The notes: a model not told the origin generated them from the sequence alone. 64,000 bases of DNA from Clostridium ihumii AP5 (GCF_000612845.1 NZ_CCAT010000003.1:1-64000), one strand, 5' to 3'; shown: positions 32,247 to 39,801, numbered from the stretch's first letter. Numbers and translations are program-made.

Positions 32247-32456
32247 TTATATTTGCAAATCTTTAATATTGTTTAAATCCGTTAAATCTTTACCTTCGTA
32301 AGTGTCTAAAAATCTTGTTAACTCAGTTTTTGTTATTTTTAAACTCCCTAACTTTAGAGCTGTTAAAACATTATTTTTTATTAAGTTATATACTGCATTT
32401 TTATTTATTTTTAAAAGTTCTGCAGTCTCTGAAACTGTAAAAAGTATTTGTTCCAT
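32247..32456 (-). CDS. Excisionase-like helix-turn-helix protein
   Basis: A 69-residue protein with the MerR/Xis-type winged helix-turn-helix of the excisionase family: LFTVSETAELLKINKNAVYN LIKNN, then KLGSLKITKTELTRFLD. It may be the excision factor for the integrase at 36533, or an early regulator. Its ATG touches the stop of the upstream XRE gene. Confidence 0.75.
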   Translation of the reverse strand: MEQILFTVSETAELLKINKNAVYNLIKNNVLTALKLGSLKITKTELTRFLDTYEGKDLTDLNNIKDLQI

Positions 32457-32675
32457 TTAGTTTTCCTCCCAATTCCATAAGTCTTTATTAATAAGATCAT
32501 TCGGTGTTGTCTTTAGTGATTTACATAGTCTACAAACTACTTGTAGTCCTGGATTAACATATTTACCACTTTCAAGCTCTGTAAGATAACTTCTTGCCAC
32601 TTTACTTTTATAACTAACTTTAGAGATTGAAAGTCCTTTAGATTTTCTTATTTCTTTTGTATTTAAAACTACCAT
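32457..32675 (-). CDS. Small XRE-family regulator
   Basis: A 72-residue HTH protein: IRKSKGLSISKVSYKSKVAR SYLTELESGKYVNPGLQVVC is a standard XRE fold with a short C-terminal end. RBS ATAGGAGGTCCTA precedes the ATG. It is directly coupled to the excisionase-like gene. It is probably an early-region regulator rather than the main repressor. Confidence 0.75.
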   Translation of the reverse strand: MVVLNTKEIRKSKGLSISKVSYKSKVARSYLTELESGKYVNPGLQVVCRLCKSLKTTPNDLINKDLWNWEEN

Positions 32676-32754
32676 TAGGACCTCCTATAATTTTATTCCC
32701 CCTAGTCCCCACAGTAAGTTATTTTAAAGTATTAAAGTTAAATTCCTTAAAAAA

Positions 32755-32922
32755 TTAATAAATTATTTTTTCATTTTCATATCTAAAGGTAAGAATATCT
32801 CCTGTTTTATCAGTTACCTTTATAGAATATCTATCTAACAATTCAAGCTCTATACAATCCATTTCAAAATTACTTTTTAAAAATTCTAAAACTTTAAATT
32901 GCTCTATTGTATTTACTTTCAA
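32755..32922 (-). CDS. Small phage protein, 55 residues
   Basis: TTG 32922 with GAGGTGAGG upstream opens MKVNTIEQFKVLEFLKSNFE then IELELLDRYSIKVTDKTGDI and a beta end. It appears a compact alpha-beta protein; no family recognised. Confidence 0.5.
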   Translation of the reverse strand: MKVNTIEQFKVLEFLKSNFEMDCIELELLDRYSIKVTDKTGDILTFRYENEKIIY

Positions 32923-33024
32923 TATCCTCACCTCATTTTTTATTAAGGTTGCAACCCTTTATATAAGCTATAATTTCTAATATTCGATTTAACCAACCCA
33001 TCGAGAAGTTTCCGTTTGAATATT

Positions 33025-33053
33025 TTGATTTTTTGCATTTTTTGACCTATAAT
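33025..33053 (+). promoter_or_regulatory. Promoter of zinc-ribbon gene
   Basis: TTGATT, 17 bases, TATAAT is a near-consensus sigma-A promoter 51 bases before the ATG. A 6-bp hairpin (TCAGCT / AGCTGA) lies in the leader. Confidence 0.6.
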
Positions 33054-33103
33054 TTAATTATCAGCTTGACAGAGCTGAAATAGTTTTGAAAGGTGTGCTA
33101 TTT

Positions 33104-33370
33104 ATGAGTGTACAGGCCAAAATTCATTGTATTAATTGCGATAATGATTATTATGTCTATGAAAGAAATTTATCTCGTAATCAAATAATGAATTGTCCAC
33201 ATTGTGATTGTGTTATGGATGAAACAATGTGGCATTCTATTTGTGATGCTATTGGATCTGTTATGGATATAAATTATCATTTTCTTAAATATCACAATGA
33301 AAGAAATGAAGATTTATTCCAAGTATCAATTGAAAATTGTTACGTACCATTAAACAAATTTAAAAAATAG
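33104..33370 (+). CDS. Zinc-ribbon protein, plus-strand cargo gene
   Basis: An 88-residue protein from ATG 33104 (GAAAGGTG upstream; a TTG 18 bases earlier is in frame). CINCDNDYYVY and CPHCDC give a four-cysteine zinc ribbon near residues 9-38; the rest is helical with SVMDINYHFLKYHNERNEDL. The gene has its own promoter and opposes the early operon. Its end overlaps the convergent 33360..33527 gene by 11 bases. Probably expressed in the lysogen; function unknown. Confidence 0.65.
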   Translation: MSVQAKIHCINCDNDYYVYERNLSRNQIMNCPHCDCVMDETMWHSICDAIGSVMDINYHFLKYHNERNEDLFQVSIENCYVPLNKFKK

Positions 33371-33527
33371 AATATAAAACATATTCAAAAACATCTTTTA
33401 TAATTGTTGGTGATTTATTTAAGTTTTCTTTTTCTATAAGATTAGATATATCATCAACAATTCTTTCAAACTTTTCTTTTCCTAATGTTTGTATTAACAA
33501 ATTTTCTTTATCCATTTTTGTATCCAC
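33360..33527 (-). CDS. Small phage protein, 55 residues
   Basis: GTG 33527 with TAGGAGGAACTAATA upstream opens MDTKMDKENLLIQTLGKEKF, then FERIVDDISNLIEKENLN and KDVFEYVLYS. Two amphipathic helices likely. It overlaps the plus-strand zinc-ribbon gene's end. Function unknown. Confidence 0.5.
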   Translation of the reverse strand: MDTKMDKENLLIQTLGKEKFERIVDDISNLIEKENLNKSPTIIKDVFEYVLYSIF

Positions 33528-33601
33528 TATTAGTTCCTCCTAACCTTTACTACAAGTCAAGTTTTTTTATTTTTTCTTCCATCAGTCTATCCCCCAATTT
33601 A

Positions 33602-34432
33602 TTAGTTTATTAAGTATTTTTTTGTTTTTAAGAAATCTTCTATTTGCTCTTGTAATGCTGGATTAAATTTTATTGAAAACCAGTATCCATTGTTGTTTAA
33701 GCTTGTTTTTAGTGCTATGTCCATATCGCTTAATTCCATTTGTATATGATTTAAGCAAAACATTATGCCTTCAATGTTAGGTTTAAATCTTTCTGTAAAA
33801 AATCCAATGTTAACTGCTAGCTCCTCTAATGATATAAATCTACTTTTGTCCTTTTTTTCTTGACTTACTTTTACATCAATTTGTGGAATTGTAATACCTG
33901 CTGACATTAATAATGAATTTACTACTTTCATCCGTTCTGTATTAGAAACTGACATTTTGCTGAGCATAGAATCCATATGCTCTATGGTTCTGTTAACATC
34001 TTCAAGTTTCTGAAATTGATTAGTTGTTTGTACTGGTTCTATAGTAATATTTTGTTTTTTTACACATTCACTAGCTTTAAAGTATGACTTTACTAATGTC
34101 CTTTGTACTTCCCATGAAAGTTCATCTTGCATTGGTTTAACCATCATTAAATAGCCTGTTTCTGTGAATATTGGTATATTCTTAGATGCAGATATTGCTT
34201 TCCTACTTACATCATTGCTTGCACTCAAAGTGTGAGCAAATTCATTTGTTTTATCTAAAATATAATAATCTTCACCCTCAATTAAGTATTTGGAATTACT
34301 TTTAAAGTTTTTCCTTATATTCTTAGTATCTACTCCATGTGCTTTAGCAATGTCCCACATAGTAACTACTCTTTTACCGTCATATTCTTTAATCATTAGT
34401 TGTTGATCATTTACTGTTAAAGTGTTACTCAA
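33602..34432 (-). CDS. ORF6N-type phage antirepressor
   Basis: A 276-residue protein from TTG 34432. The N-terminal 110 residues fit ORF6N/Rha-like DNA-binding domains: MIKEYDGKRVVTMWDIAKAHG, then IRKNFKSNSKYLIEGEDYY and FTETGYLMMVKPM. The C-terminal half is helical and may bind the repressor. Antirepressors of this kind help to release lytic genes. It lies early in the minus-strand early region, behind the cro-like gene. Confidence 0.75.
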   Translation of the reverse strand: MSNTLTVNDQQLMIKEYDGKRVVTMWDIAKAHGVDTKNIRKNFKSNSKYLIEGEDYYILDKTNEFAHTLSASNDVSRKAISASKNIPIFTETGYLMMVKPMQDELSWEVQRTLVKSYFKASECVKKQNITIEPVQTTNQFQKLEDVNRTIEHMDSMLSKMSVSNTERMKVVNSLLMSAGITIPQIDVKVSQEKKDKSRFISLEELAVNIGFFTERFKPNIEGIMFCLNHIQMELSDMDIALKTSLNNNGYWFSIKFNPALQEQIEDFLKTKKYLIN

Positions 34433-34508
34433 GTTCTTCTCAACTCCTTAAATAGTAGTAATGCAACAAATAGCTACCTTTTACAATTAAATTCTAAATT
34501 TTTAGCCA

Positions 34509-34661
34509 CTACTTTTTTTTAAATAGTATACTTAGCAATTCTTTTAAACCACATTTAATTTTGCTTATAGTACTTTGTATTGCTGCTTTTCTAAACAAAG
34601 GTCTTAGTTCTTCTATTACCTGCATTGTTTCTTCATCAATAATCATTTTTTTATTTTCCAA
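34509..34661 (-). CDS. Small phage protein, 50 residues
   Basis: TTG 34661 (AAAGGAG upstream) opens MENKKMIIDEETMQVIEELR, then FRKAAIQSTISKIKCGLKEL and a Lys-rich end. Mostly helical. It lies between the cro-like and ORF6N genes. Function unknown. Confidence 0.5.
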   Translation of the reverse strand: MENKKMIIDEETMQVIEELRPLFRKAAIQSTISKIKCGLKELLSILFKKK

Positions 34662-34734
34662 TTTTGCCTCTCCTTTACTTAATAATTTCTTTTTTAATAG
34701 ACAAACTAACTATGCAATATTTAAAATTCTTTTT

Positions 34735-34971
34735 TTAAATTTCACAACTTAGCAATTTGCTAATATTCTTTTTAAAAAAAATTTCATCCATAGTTATTTG
34801 TGGTACTTTTTCTTTTAAAATTTGTGTTATATAAAACATCTCTGTTTGATTAAAGTCTTTTTTCCCTGTTTCTTTATGATTATATGTTGTAAGACTTACA
34901 CCTAATTTCTTAGACATCTCTAATTGAGTTATATTTAATAATTTTCTATAAGCAATTAATTTATTATTCAA
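34735..34971 (-). CDS. Cro-like XRE regulator
   Basis: A 78-residue protein from TTG 34971 with GGAGGTGAG upstream. The XRE fold is clear: IAYRKLLNITQLEMSKKLGV SLTTYNHKETGKKDFNQTEM. It is the first gene of the minus-strand early region, divergent from the repressor at 35140, as Cro is. Its promoter is crossed by operator sites. A further operator copy lies over its own 3' end (34749..34763). Likely it favours the lytic state. Confidence 0.85.
   Translation of the reverse strand: MNNKLIAYRKLLNITQLEMSKKLGVSLTTYNHKETGKKDFNQTEMFYITQILKEKVPQITMDEIFFKKNISKLLSCEI
34749..34763. promoter_or_regulatory. Operator copy within the cro-like gene
   Basis: TTAGCAATTTGCTAA is identical to the copy at 34987..35001 and is a near-perfect palindrome. 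It covers the 3' end of the cro-like gene. Confidence 0.7.
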
Positions 34972-34986
34972 ATTCTCACCTCCATA

Positions 34987-35043
34987 TTAGCAATTTGCTA
35001 ATGTCATTGTATTAATAATAACTTAGCAAATTGCTAATGTCAA
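34987..35043 (-). promoter_or_regulatory. cro-like promoter with two operators
   Basis: Minus-strand TTGACA (35043..35038), 17-base spacer, TATTAT (35020..35015). The spacer is exactly the operator palindrome TTAGCAATTTGCTAA (plus view 35023..35037), so repressor binding would block RNA polymerase. A second operator (34987..35001) lies just downstream of the start site, before the RBS. Confidence 0.85.
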
Positions 35044-35071
35044 TAAGTATTTTAAACTTTTTTTAAAAAAT

Positions 35072-35120
35072 TATGCAATATGCTAAAATTTCTTTTAATT
35101 AATTAGCATATTGTTATAAT
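35072..35120 (+). promoter_or_regulatory. Repressor promoter region with degenerate operators
   Basis: TATAAT (35115..35120) lies 20 bases before the repressor ATG and overlaps a degenerate operator half (TTAGCATATTGTTAT, 35104..35118). Another degenerate copy is at 35072..35086. A clear -35 is not seen. These sites fit autoregulation of the repressor. Confidence 0.5.
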
Positions 35121-35139
35121 TGTATGAGGAGGAGATATT

Positions 35140-35529
35140 ATGGATAGCTTTGGCAAAAGACTAAAAAAACTTAGATTAAATTTAAAATTAACTCAAGAAC
35201 AACTTGGAAAAGTCTTTAGTGTTACGAATGTGGGAATTGCAAAGTGGGAAAGTAATGATAGATTCCCTGATAAAGATACTCTAGTAAAGATAGCTGACTA
35301 TTTTAATGTTTCTATAGATTATCTATTATGCAGAACTGATAATCCTAATGCTAAAATATACACTGGTGATTTAAATGGAGATAAAGTAGAGATTGAAGTA
35401 AATAAAGACTATCCTCACGAATTAACTCCTGATGAAGTAAAAGAACTAATCGATAACCTAAATGAAGTTGGTTTTGATGTAGATAAACTTATAGAAAAAG
35501 TTAAAAACAAAGACAATAAGAAGGACTAA
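35140..35529 (+). CDS. Phage repressor, XRE family (CI-like)
   Basis: A 129-residue protein with an N-terminal XRE HTH (SFGKRLKKLRLNLKLTQEQL GKVFSVTNVGIAKWES) and a short C-terminal part with ELTPDEVKELIDNLNEVGFD VDKLIEKVK, which probably dimerises it. It has no LexA-type peptidase domain, so induction is not by RecA self-cleavage; the antirepressor may do this instead. It faces the cro-like gene across the operators. GAGGAGG precedes the ATG. Confidence 0.85.
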   Translation: MDSFGKRLKKLRLNLKLTQEQLGKVFSVTNVGIAKWESNDRFPDKDTLVKIADYFNVSIDYLLCRTDNPNAKIYTGDLNGDKVEIEVNKDYPHELTPDEVKELIDNLNEVGFDVDKLIEKVKNKDNKKD

Positions 35530-35568
35530 GCAGTTAATATAAATAAATATTGACTGCTTAGTCCTTCT
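35519..35568 (+). terminator. 16-bp hairpin at end of first repressor gene
   Basis: AGAAGGACTAAGCAGT and its exact complement (35553..35568) flank an 18-base loop. It includes the repressor stop codon. No T run follows, so termination may be partial and some transcripts may run on into the second repressor gene. Confidence 0.55.
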
Positions 35569-35623
35569 AGAATCATACGTTAAAACATTCATAATAAATA
35601 TCACATGTTCATGGAGGAAAATT

Positions 35624-36199
35624 ATGAATACTTTAGGAAATCGTCTTAAAAAATTAAGAATGAATAAAAATTTAGAACAAAAAGACTTAGCACAAATTTT
35701 AAAAGTACATAAAGGAACTATATCTAATTGGGAAAATGATAAAAGAAATCCTGATAATGATATGATTGTTAAAATAGCAAACTTTTTTAATTGTAGCACT
35801 GATTACTTGCTAGGTCGTACTGATGCTTCTATAAAAACTATTGGTGATAGAATTCATAGTATTAGAGAGTCTTTAAATTTGACAGGCGAAGACTTTGGGA
35901 GAAAACTTAATGTAACTAAAGTTGCAGTATCTAATTGGGAAAACAACAATAGAACTCCTGATGTTAACATGCTTGTTAACATCGCCAAATTAGGAAATGT
36001 ATCAGTTGATTGGTTGCTATGCCAAACTAATATTTACAGTAATACAAGTTTAAATGAAGATATATTCGCTATCAAAGTAAATAAAAAATATCCTTATGAA
36101 TTAACTCCTACCCAAGTAAAAAAACTAATTGATAGTTTAGATGAAGTTGGTTTTGATGTAGATAAACTTATTGAAAAAGTAAAAAGTACTGTAGACTAA
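35624..36199 (+). CDS. Second XRE regulator with two HTH domains
   Basis: A 191-residue protein with two XRE domains in tandem: residues 1-66 (LGNRLKKLRMNKNLEQKDLA) and about 70-135 (IGDRIHSIRESLNLTGEDFG). Each ends with the DYLL/DWLL pattern of the first repressor. The C-terminal 40 residues (ELTPTQVKKLIDSLDEVGFD) nearly copy the C-terminus of the 35140 repressor, so the two genes share ancestry. Two binding domains in one chain would let it contact a whole palindrome as a monomer or link two operators as a dimer. RBS GGAGG upstream. Confidence 0.85.
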   Translation: MNTLGNRLKKLRMNKNLEQKDLAQILKVHKGTISNWENDKRNPDNDMIVKIANFFNCSTDYLLGRTDASIKTIGDRIHSIRESLNLTGEDFGRKLNVTKVAVSNWENNNRTPDVNMLVNIAKLGNVSVDWLLCQTNIYSNTSLNEDIFAIKVNKKYPYELTPTQVKKLIDSLDEVGFDVDKLIEKVKSTVD

Positions 36200-36234
36200 G
36201 TAGTAAATTTTAATAACTACTTAGTCTTTTTTTA
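36194..36234 (+). terminator. Terminator after second repressor gene
   Basis: GACTAAGTAGT and ACTACTTAGTC (11 bp) with an 11-base loop and a following T run. The stem sequence resembles the hairpin at 35519, consistent with duplication. Confidence 0.85.
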
Positions 36235-36393
36235 TTAGTTTATGTCTAATTTTGTTTTTAAAAGTATTTTTATGTATGAAAGTTCTGTATACAGACAATT
36301 ACATAATATTTTAAAATATGTAATAATTATGGCAATAAAGGGAATATATTTACTTTTTATAATATTTTTCTTATTTTTAAAGGGGATGTTGTT

Positions 36394-36564
36394 ATGCTTA
36401 GAAATATTTTAACTATTAAAATTAATGGACAAACTATTTTTAAAAAAGATATCTGTGAGCCGACAAGGGAAGATTTTACATGTGGAAAATGCTCGGCTAT
36501 TGTAACAGAATATATTAAGGAGGTGGAGCATAATGCAAGGAAGTGTAAGAAAAAAGGGGAATAA
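36394..36564 (+). CDS. Small protein overlapping the integrase start
   Basis: ATG 36394 with AAAGGGGATG upstream opens 56 codons: MLRNILTIKINGQTIFKKDI, then CGKCSAIVTEYIKEVEHN. The cysteine pair is notable (also one Cys earlier and one later), so zinc binding is possible. It overlaps the integrase by 32 bases and would be co-translated with it. No family recognised. Confidence 0.55.
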   Translation: MLRNILTIKINGQTIFKKDICEPTREDFTCGKCSAIVTEYIKEVEHNARKCKKKGE

Positions 36565-37684
36565 GTGGTACTACTCTTTTGAAGTTCAAGGTGAAGGAGG
36601 AAAAAGAAAAAGAATAGAACGAACAGGTGGAAATACTAAAAAAGAAGCACTTGAAGCCTTGAATGATGCAATATATAAATATAATAATGGTTTTATAGAA
36701 CCTAAAAAAATGACATATGATGAATATATGCATGATTGGCTAGAATTTATAAAAGAAAACAGAAAACTAAATACATATGAAAGATACAATCAACTATACA
36801 AGAACAATATAGCTCCATATATCGGCAATCTATTGCTTAAAGATATAAAGGCTCTTAATATAGAAAAGTTGCTAAACAAGGCAAAGAAACAAGGTTTAAG
36901 CAATACTACAGTACAAGGGATTTATGGTGTTATAAATAGTTCTCTTAATAGAGCTGTTAAACTACAGATAATAAATGATAATATTTGTAGATTCGTCGAA
37001 CGACCTAAGCGAGAAAAATTTGTTGCCGAAACATTGACTATAGATGAATTTAATATGATTCTAAATGAACTTGATAAAAATAATTATGGTGATTATATGT
37101 TTTCACTAGCTTTAACTACAACACTAGAACTTGGACTAAGACGAGGTGAACTTGGAGGCCTTGAATGGAATGATATTAATTTTGATAATAATTCTATAAG
37201 GATTAAAAATAATCTTATATATACTAATAACTCAGTTGAGCTTGGAACTCCTAAAACAGAAGATAGTAATAGAGCTATTTATGCATCAAATGAATTACTA
37301 TTAAAATTTAAAGCCTATAGAAAAATTCAAGCTTTAAACAAATTGGAATACGGTGAATTTTATGAGAAGAATGTTTTTAATGGTAAAACTTTTGATTTTA
37401 TTTTTACTTGGGAAAATGGTAAGTATATACACCCTAATTACTACACATTAAAATTTAGTAGAATTATAAAGAAATTAGGCATAGAAAAAAAAGTAAGGTT
37501 TCACGATTTGCGACACACAAATGCAACCCTACTTTTACAACAAGGAATTGATTTCAAAACTATCCAGGTTAGGCTTGGACATTCTGACATCAATACAACC
37601 TTGAATATATACTCACATGTTACTACAGATATGCAAAAAAATGCAACTGAAAAAATATCTAGTTTATTAACCTATTCCAAATAA
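36533..37684 (+). CDS. int: Phage integrase (tyrosine recombinase)
   Basis: A 383-residue integrase of the Tn916/phage type. Residues 1-50 are an arm-binding domain (GSVRKKGNKWYYSFEVQG), residues about 60-160 the core-binding domain, and the catalytic domain has R203 (ELGLRRGE), K241 (GTPKTEDS), H324/R327 (FHDLRHTN), H350 (LGHSD) and Y360 (IYSHV). It is next to rnpB, its likely target. AAGGAGGTGGAG precedes the ATG. It is on the same strand as the repressors. Confidence 0.93.
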   Translation: MQGSVRKKGNKWYYSFEVQGEGGKRKRIERTGGNTKKEALEALNDAIYKYNNGFIEPKKMTYDEYMHDWLEFIKENRKLNTYERYNQLYKNNIAPYIGNLLLKDIKALNIEKLLNKAKKQGLSNTTVQGIYGVINSSLNRAVKLQIINDNICRFVERPKREKFVAETLTIDEFNMILNELDKNNYGDYMFSLALTTTLELGLRRGELGGLEWNDINFDNNSIRIKNNLIYTNNSVELGTPKTEDSNRAIYASNELLLKFKAYRKIQALNKLEYGEFYEKNVFNGKTFDFIFTWENGKYIHPNYYTLKFSRIIKKLGIEKKVRFHDLRHTNATLLLQQGIDFKTIQVRLGHSDINTTLNIYSHVTTDMQKNATEKISSLLTYSK

Positions 37685-37686
37685 AA

Positions 37687-37748
37687 AAAATCAATGTCGG
37701 AAGAATGTCGGAAGTTTTATCTTCCTATCTTCCCAAACCATTGATTTT
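37687..37748. terminator. Shared terminator between integrase and rnpB
   Basis: AAAATCAATG (37687..37696) and CATTGATTTT (37739..37748) pair, with GGAAG..CTTCC hairpin inside and A/T runs at both ends, so it can end the plus-strand integrase and the minus-strand rnpB. A tandem TGTCGGAAGA-ATGTCGGAAG lies in it. Confidence 0.7.
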
Positions 37749-37790
37749 ACTGGTACGAGCAAGTCTATAAGCCGAGTTCTGTATTAGACA
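37740..37790. other. Probable prophage attachment region (right end)
   Basis: The integrase gene ends 69 bases from the 3' end of rnpB, the only conserved RNA gene near. Phage integrases commonly recombine in the 3' end of such genes and restore it. The crossover core cannot be drawn without the left junction. Confidence 0.5.
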
Positions 37791-38120
37791 ATCATCTATC
37801 TAGGCCTATTGTTTCCAATAAGCTCAAGCGATACACCCAGAGACGGGACGGGCAGCCCCATATGTCTCTCTATTCGATCTTGCTTCAGATGGGGTTTACA
37901 TAGCCGTAAAGTCACCAGTACGCTGGTGAGCCCTTACCTCACCTTTCCACCCTTACCAGTTAGATAAATCTAAACTCACAAGTAAACTTGTTCTGGCGGT
38001 ATATTTCTGTTGCACTTTCCTTAGAGTCACCTCCACTGGGAGTTACCCAGCACCCTGCCCTATGAAGCTCGGACTTTCCTCTCCTGATAAATCAGCAGCG
38101 ATTGTCTGGCTTACTCGCAA
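37753..38120 (-). ncRNA. rnpB: RNase P RNA (class A)
   Basis: The 368-base RNA starts CTTGCGAGTAAGCCAGACAA and ends with ATAGACTTGCTCGTAC; GCGAG and CTCGT close the P1 helix. Conserved parts include the AGAGGAAAGTCCGAGCTTC-type block near the 5' end (plus view around 38070), the GGAGTGGAGGTGACTCTAAG-like joining region and the 3' GAACTCGGCTTATAGA element. RNase P RNA cuts the 5' leader from pre-tRNA. Intact despite the prophage next to it. Confidence 0.93.
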
Positions 38121-38125
38121 GATTT

Positions 38126-38154
38126 ATATTATCACATCTCAATGTTAATTGCAA
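38126..38154 (-). promoter_or_regulatory. rnpB promoter
   Basis: Minus-strand TTGCAA (38154..38149), 17 bases, TAATAT (38131..38126), placing the start at about 38120, exactly at the expected RNA 5' end. Confidence 0.75.
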
Positions 38155-38303
38155 ATTTTTTCACCTTAATCTCTTATATTGGTAATATTCTTTCTATTTA
38201 AAGCAAGATATTTATTAATTTTTTCTTCATTAAAAGTTATTTTTTAATATATGCAAAATTTTAATTTAGGTATTTAACTAGTCTAATTTTAGATTTTTGA
38301 AAT

Positions 38304-38340
38304 AAAAAAACTTCAAGGAGTATATCCTTGAAGTTTTTTT
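38304..38340. terminator. Bidirectional terminator
   Basis: CTTCAAGGA and TCCTTGAAG pair, flanked by seven A and seven T. It follows the 38348..38482 gene on the minus strand. Confidence 0.85.
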
Positions 38341-38347
38341 ATTAATA

Positions 38348-38482
38348 TTAAATTTTAAAGTCTGTTGGATTATATTCTTTTGCTTTTGGTTCACCAAAAA
38401 TAGCTTTGGCACTTTCTGTTTTAGGATCATGATTAATATGTTTGTGCGTATTTGTTTTTTTCTTTTTCATTTTGTTTCCCAT
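38348..38482 (-). CDS. CPC_1213 family small protein
   Basis: ATG 38482 with TTAGGAGATGATG upstream opens a 44-codon frame: MGNKMKKKKTNTHKHINHDP, then KTESAKAIFGEPKAKEYNPT. HKHxxHDPKxESAKAxFGEP is the signature of the clostridial CPC_1213 family, small basic proteins of unknown function. It has its own terminator. First chromosomal gene right of rnpB. Confidence 0.75.
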   Translation of the reverse strand: MGNKMKKKKTNTHKHINHDPKTESAKAIFGEPKAKEYNPTDFKI

Positions 38483-38665
38483 AATTACATCATCTCCTAA
38501 TTCTTTTTAATAAAATGCAAAACATAGATGATAAAGCTTAAAAATAAAATTTAGACTTTAATTTTAATATTTAAGACATATTCTTTAAACTTTTCAATCA
38601 TTATTGAATTTTATTTATGTCCTATGTCTTACAACATTATATTGTGCAATTTTTTTAAATTTATT

Positions 38666-39790
38666 CTAAAAAAACAGTTTCATTATAAATGGGTTAACTA
38701 CTGTAACCATCCATGCACCAACTGGTGGCACTATAAATAAAACCATAGGAATTGCACCATCTTTTTCTGTGATGCTTTGAATTGTAGACATTGTACTAGC
38801 TGGCATTCCTAAATTAAATCCAACATATCCTGCTGCAACATAAGCTGCCATTGCATTCTTTTTATATACTTTGAACACTACATAATAAGCTATTAATATT
38901 ATTATAATAGTGTTTAATATTATTAATATTAAGCTATAAAAATCTAAACTTAATATAGATTTTAAATTAAACATAGCATAATTTGATACTAACAACATAG
39001 ATAAGCAAAAATTTCCTAATAAATTTATTGATGGAACTTCTATTTCATAAACTTTTGTTTCATCAATAATTAATCTAAACACTAAACCTACTAAAAATCC
39101 TCCACCTGCTGGATTTATATATTTGCCAAATCCAAATTTTGTAGGTAACATGCCTATAAATATAGTGATACCTATCAAAGCTAAATTTTTCAAAAAACTC
39201 ATTGGATTAAAAGTTGGTTCTTTTATTTTAAGAGTCTTTGATAAGTCTATTTTTTCTGATAATTTAGCATATAGTATACATGCAACTATAGTCCCTATAT
39301 AAAGCATTAAAACTGATATCCCTAACAACATATCAGTTTTTTCTTTTATATCATTTGCTAGAAATGGCATAGTACTTAAAAGTGTATGGTCTCCACCAAT
39401 TCCAAGCGAACCCAATATTGCTGACTCTACATGACTTTTTTTTAATATTGCTCCAACTGAAAAACTTAAAATATTTTGAATAACTAATATCAAAGATGAA
39501 AAAAATAAAAATATCATTTGTGGTTTAAATCCCTTTTTAAATGCATCTTTATTAATTCTTAATCCTATAGTTCCAAAAAAGCCTGCTACAAATATAGGTG
39601 TTAAAGAAAAATCCCCATCTACTTTTGTAAATCTATTAGCTATTAAAAGAATTATAGCAAATATTAGTCCTCCTATTAATGGAGCTGGTATATAATATTT
39701 TTTTAAACATGATGTTTTATTTTTTATTGTATATCCTAATATTAAAAATATAATTAATAAAATCACTGTTTGAATTGCTGTAAATTTCAT
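38666..39790 (-). CDS. gltS: Sodium/glutamate symporter family protein
   Basis: A 374-residue membrane protein with about ten or more hydrophobic helices. It resembles the glutamate:sodium symporter family: IQTVILLIIFLILGYTIKN at the start, IPAPLIGGLIFAIILLI, SLGIGGDHTLLSTMPFL, and FNLGMPASTMSTIQSITEK D with GAWMVTVVNPFI near the end. GltS carries glutamate in with sodium. It follows the Cys-rich gene by 11 bases, likely one operon. The exact substrate is inferred. Confidence 0.78.
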   Translation of the reverse strand: MKFTAIQTVILLIIFLILGYTIKNKTSCLKKYYIPAPLIGGLIFAIILLIANRFTKVDGDFSLTPIFVAGFFGTIGLRINKDAFKKGFKPQMIFLFFSSLILVIQNILSFSVGAILKKSHVESAILGSLGIGGDHTLLSTMPFLANDIKEKTDMLLGISVLMLYIGTIVACILYAKLSEKIDLSKTLKIKEPTFNPMSFLKNLALIGITIFIGMLPTKFGFGKYINPAGGGFLVGLVFRLIIDETKVYEIEVPSINLLGNFCLSMLLVSNYAMFNLKSILSLDFYSLILIILNTIIIILIAYYVVFKVYKKNAMAAYVAAGYVGFNLGMPASTMSTIQSITEKDGAIPMVLFIVPPVGAWMVTVVNPFIMKLFF

Positions 39791-39801
39791 ATTTTTCCTC
39801 T

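Larger units (their letters stand above)
1..37752. mobile_element. Prophage with contractile tail, left end outside window
   Basis: A continuous block of phage genes runs from the left edge to an integrase that ends 70 bases from the 3' end of rnpB. It contains integration, immunity, replication, late control, packaging, head, contractile tail and baseplate genes in standard order; the lysis genes and left attachment site are not in the window. The head and tail families (DUF1073 portal, DUF2213 protease, DUF2184-type capsid, DUF3383 sheath, DUF3277 tube) are those of myoviruses. All virion genes seen are open and full length, so the element may be inducible; this is inference. Confidence 0.95.

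Noticed and set aside
32933-33001. 22-codon minus-strand frame MGWLNRILEIIAYIKGCNLNK
   Set aside because: An amphipathic peptide is thinkable, but there is no good ribosome binding site and it overlaps the zinc-ribbon promoter region; not enough support.
35140-35529. RecA-cleavable CI repressor
   Set aside because: No S24 peptidase domain, Ala-Gly cleavage site or Ser/Lys pair; the protein is only 129 residues.
36281-36295. TCTGTATACAGA palindrome as a LexA (SOS) box
   Set aside because: It does not match the Firmicutes LexA site (CGAACN4GTTCG type).
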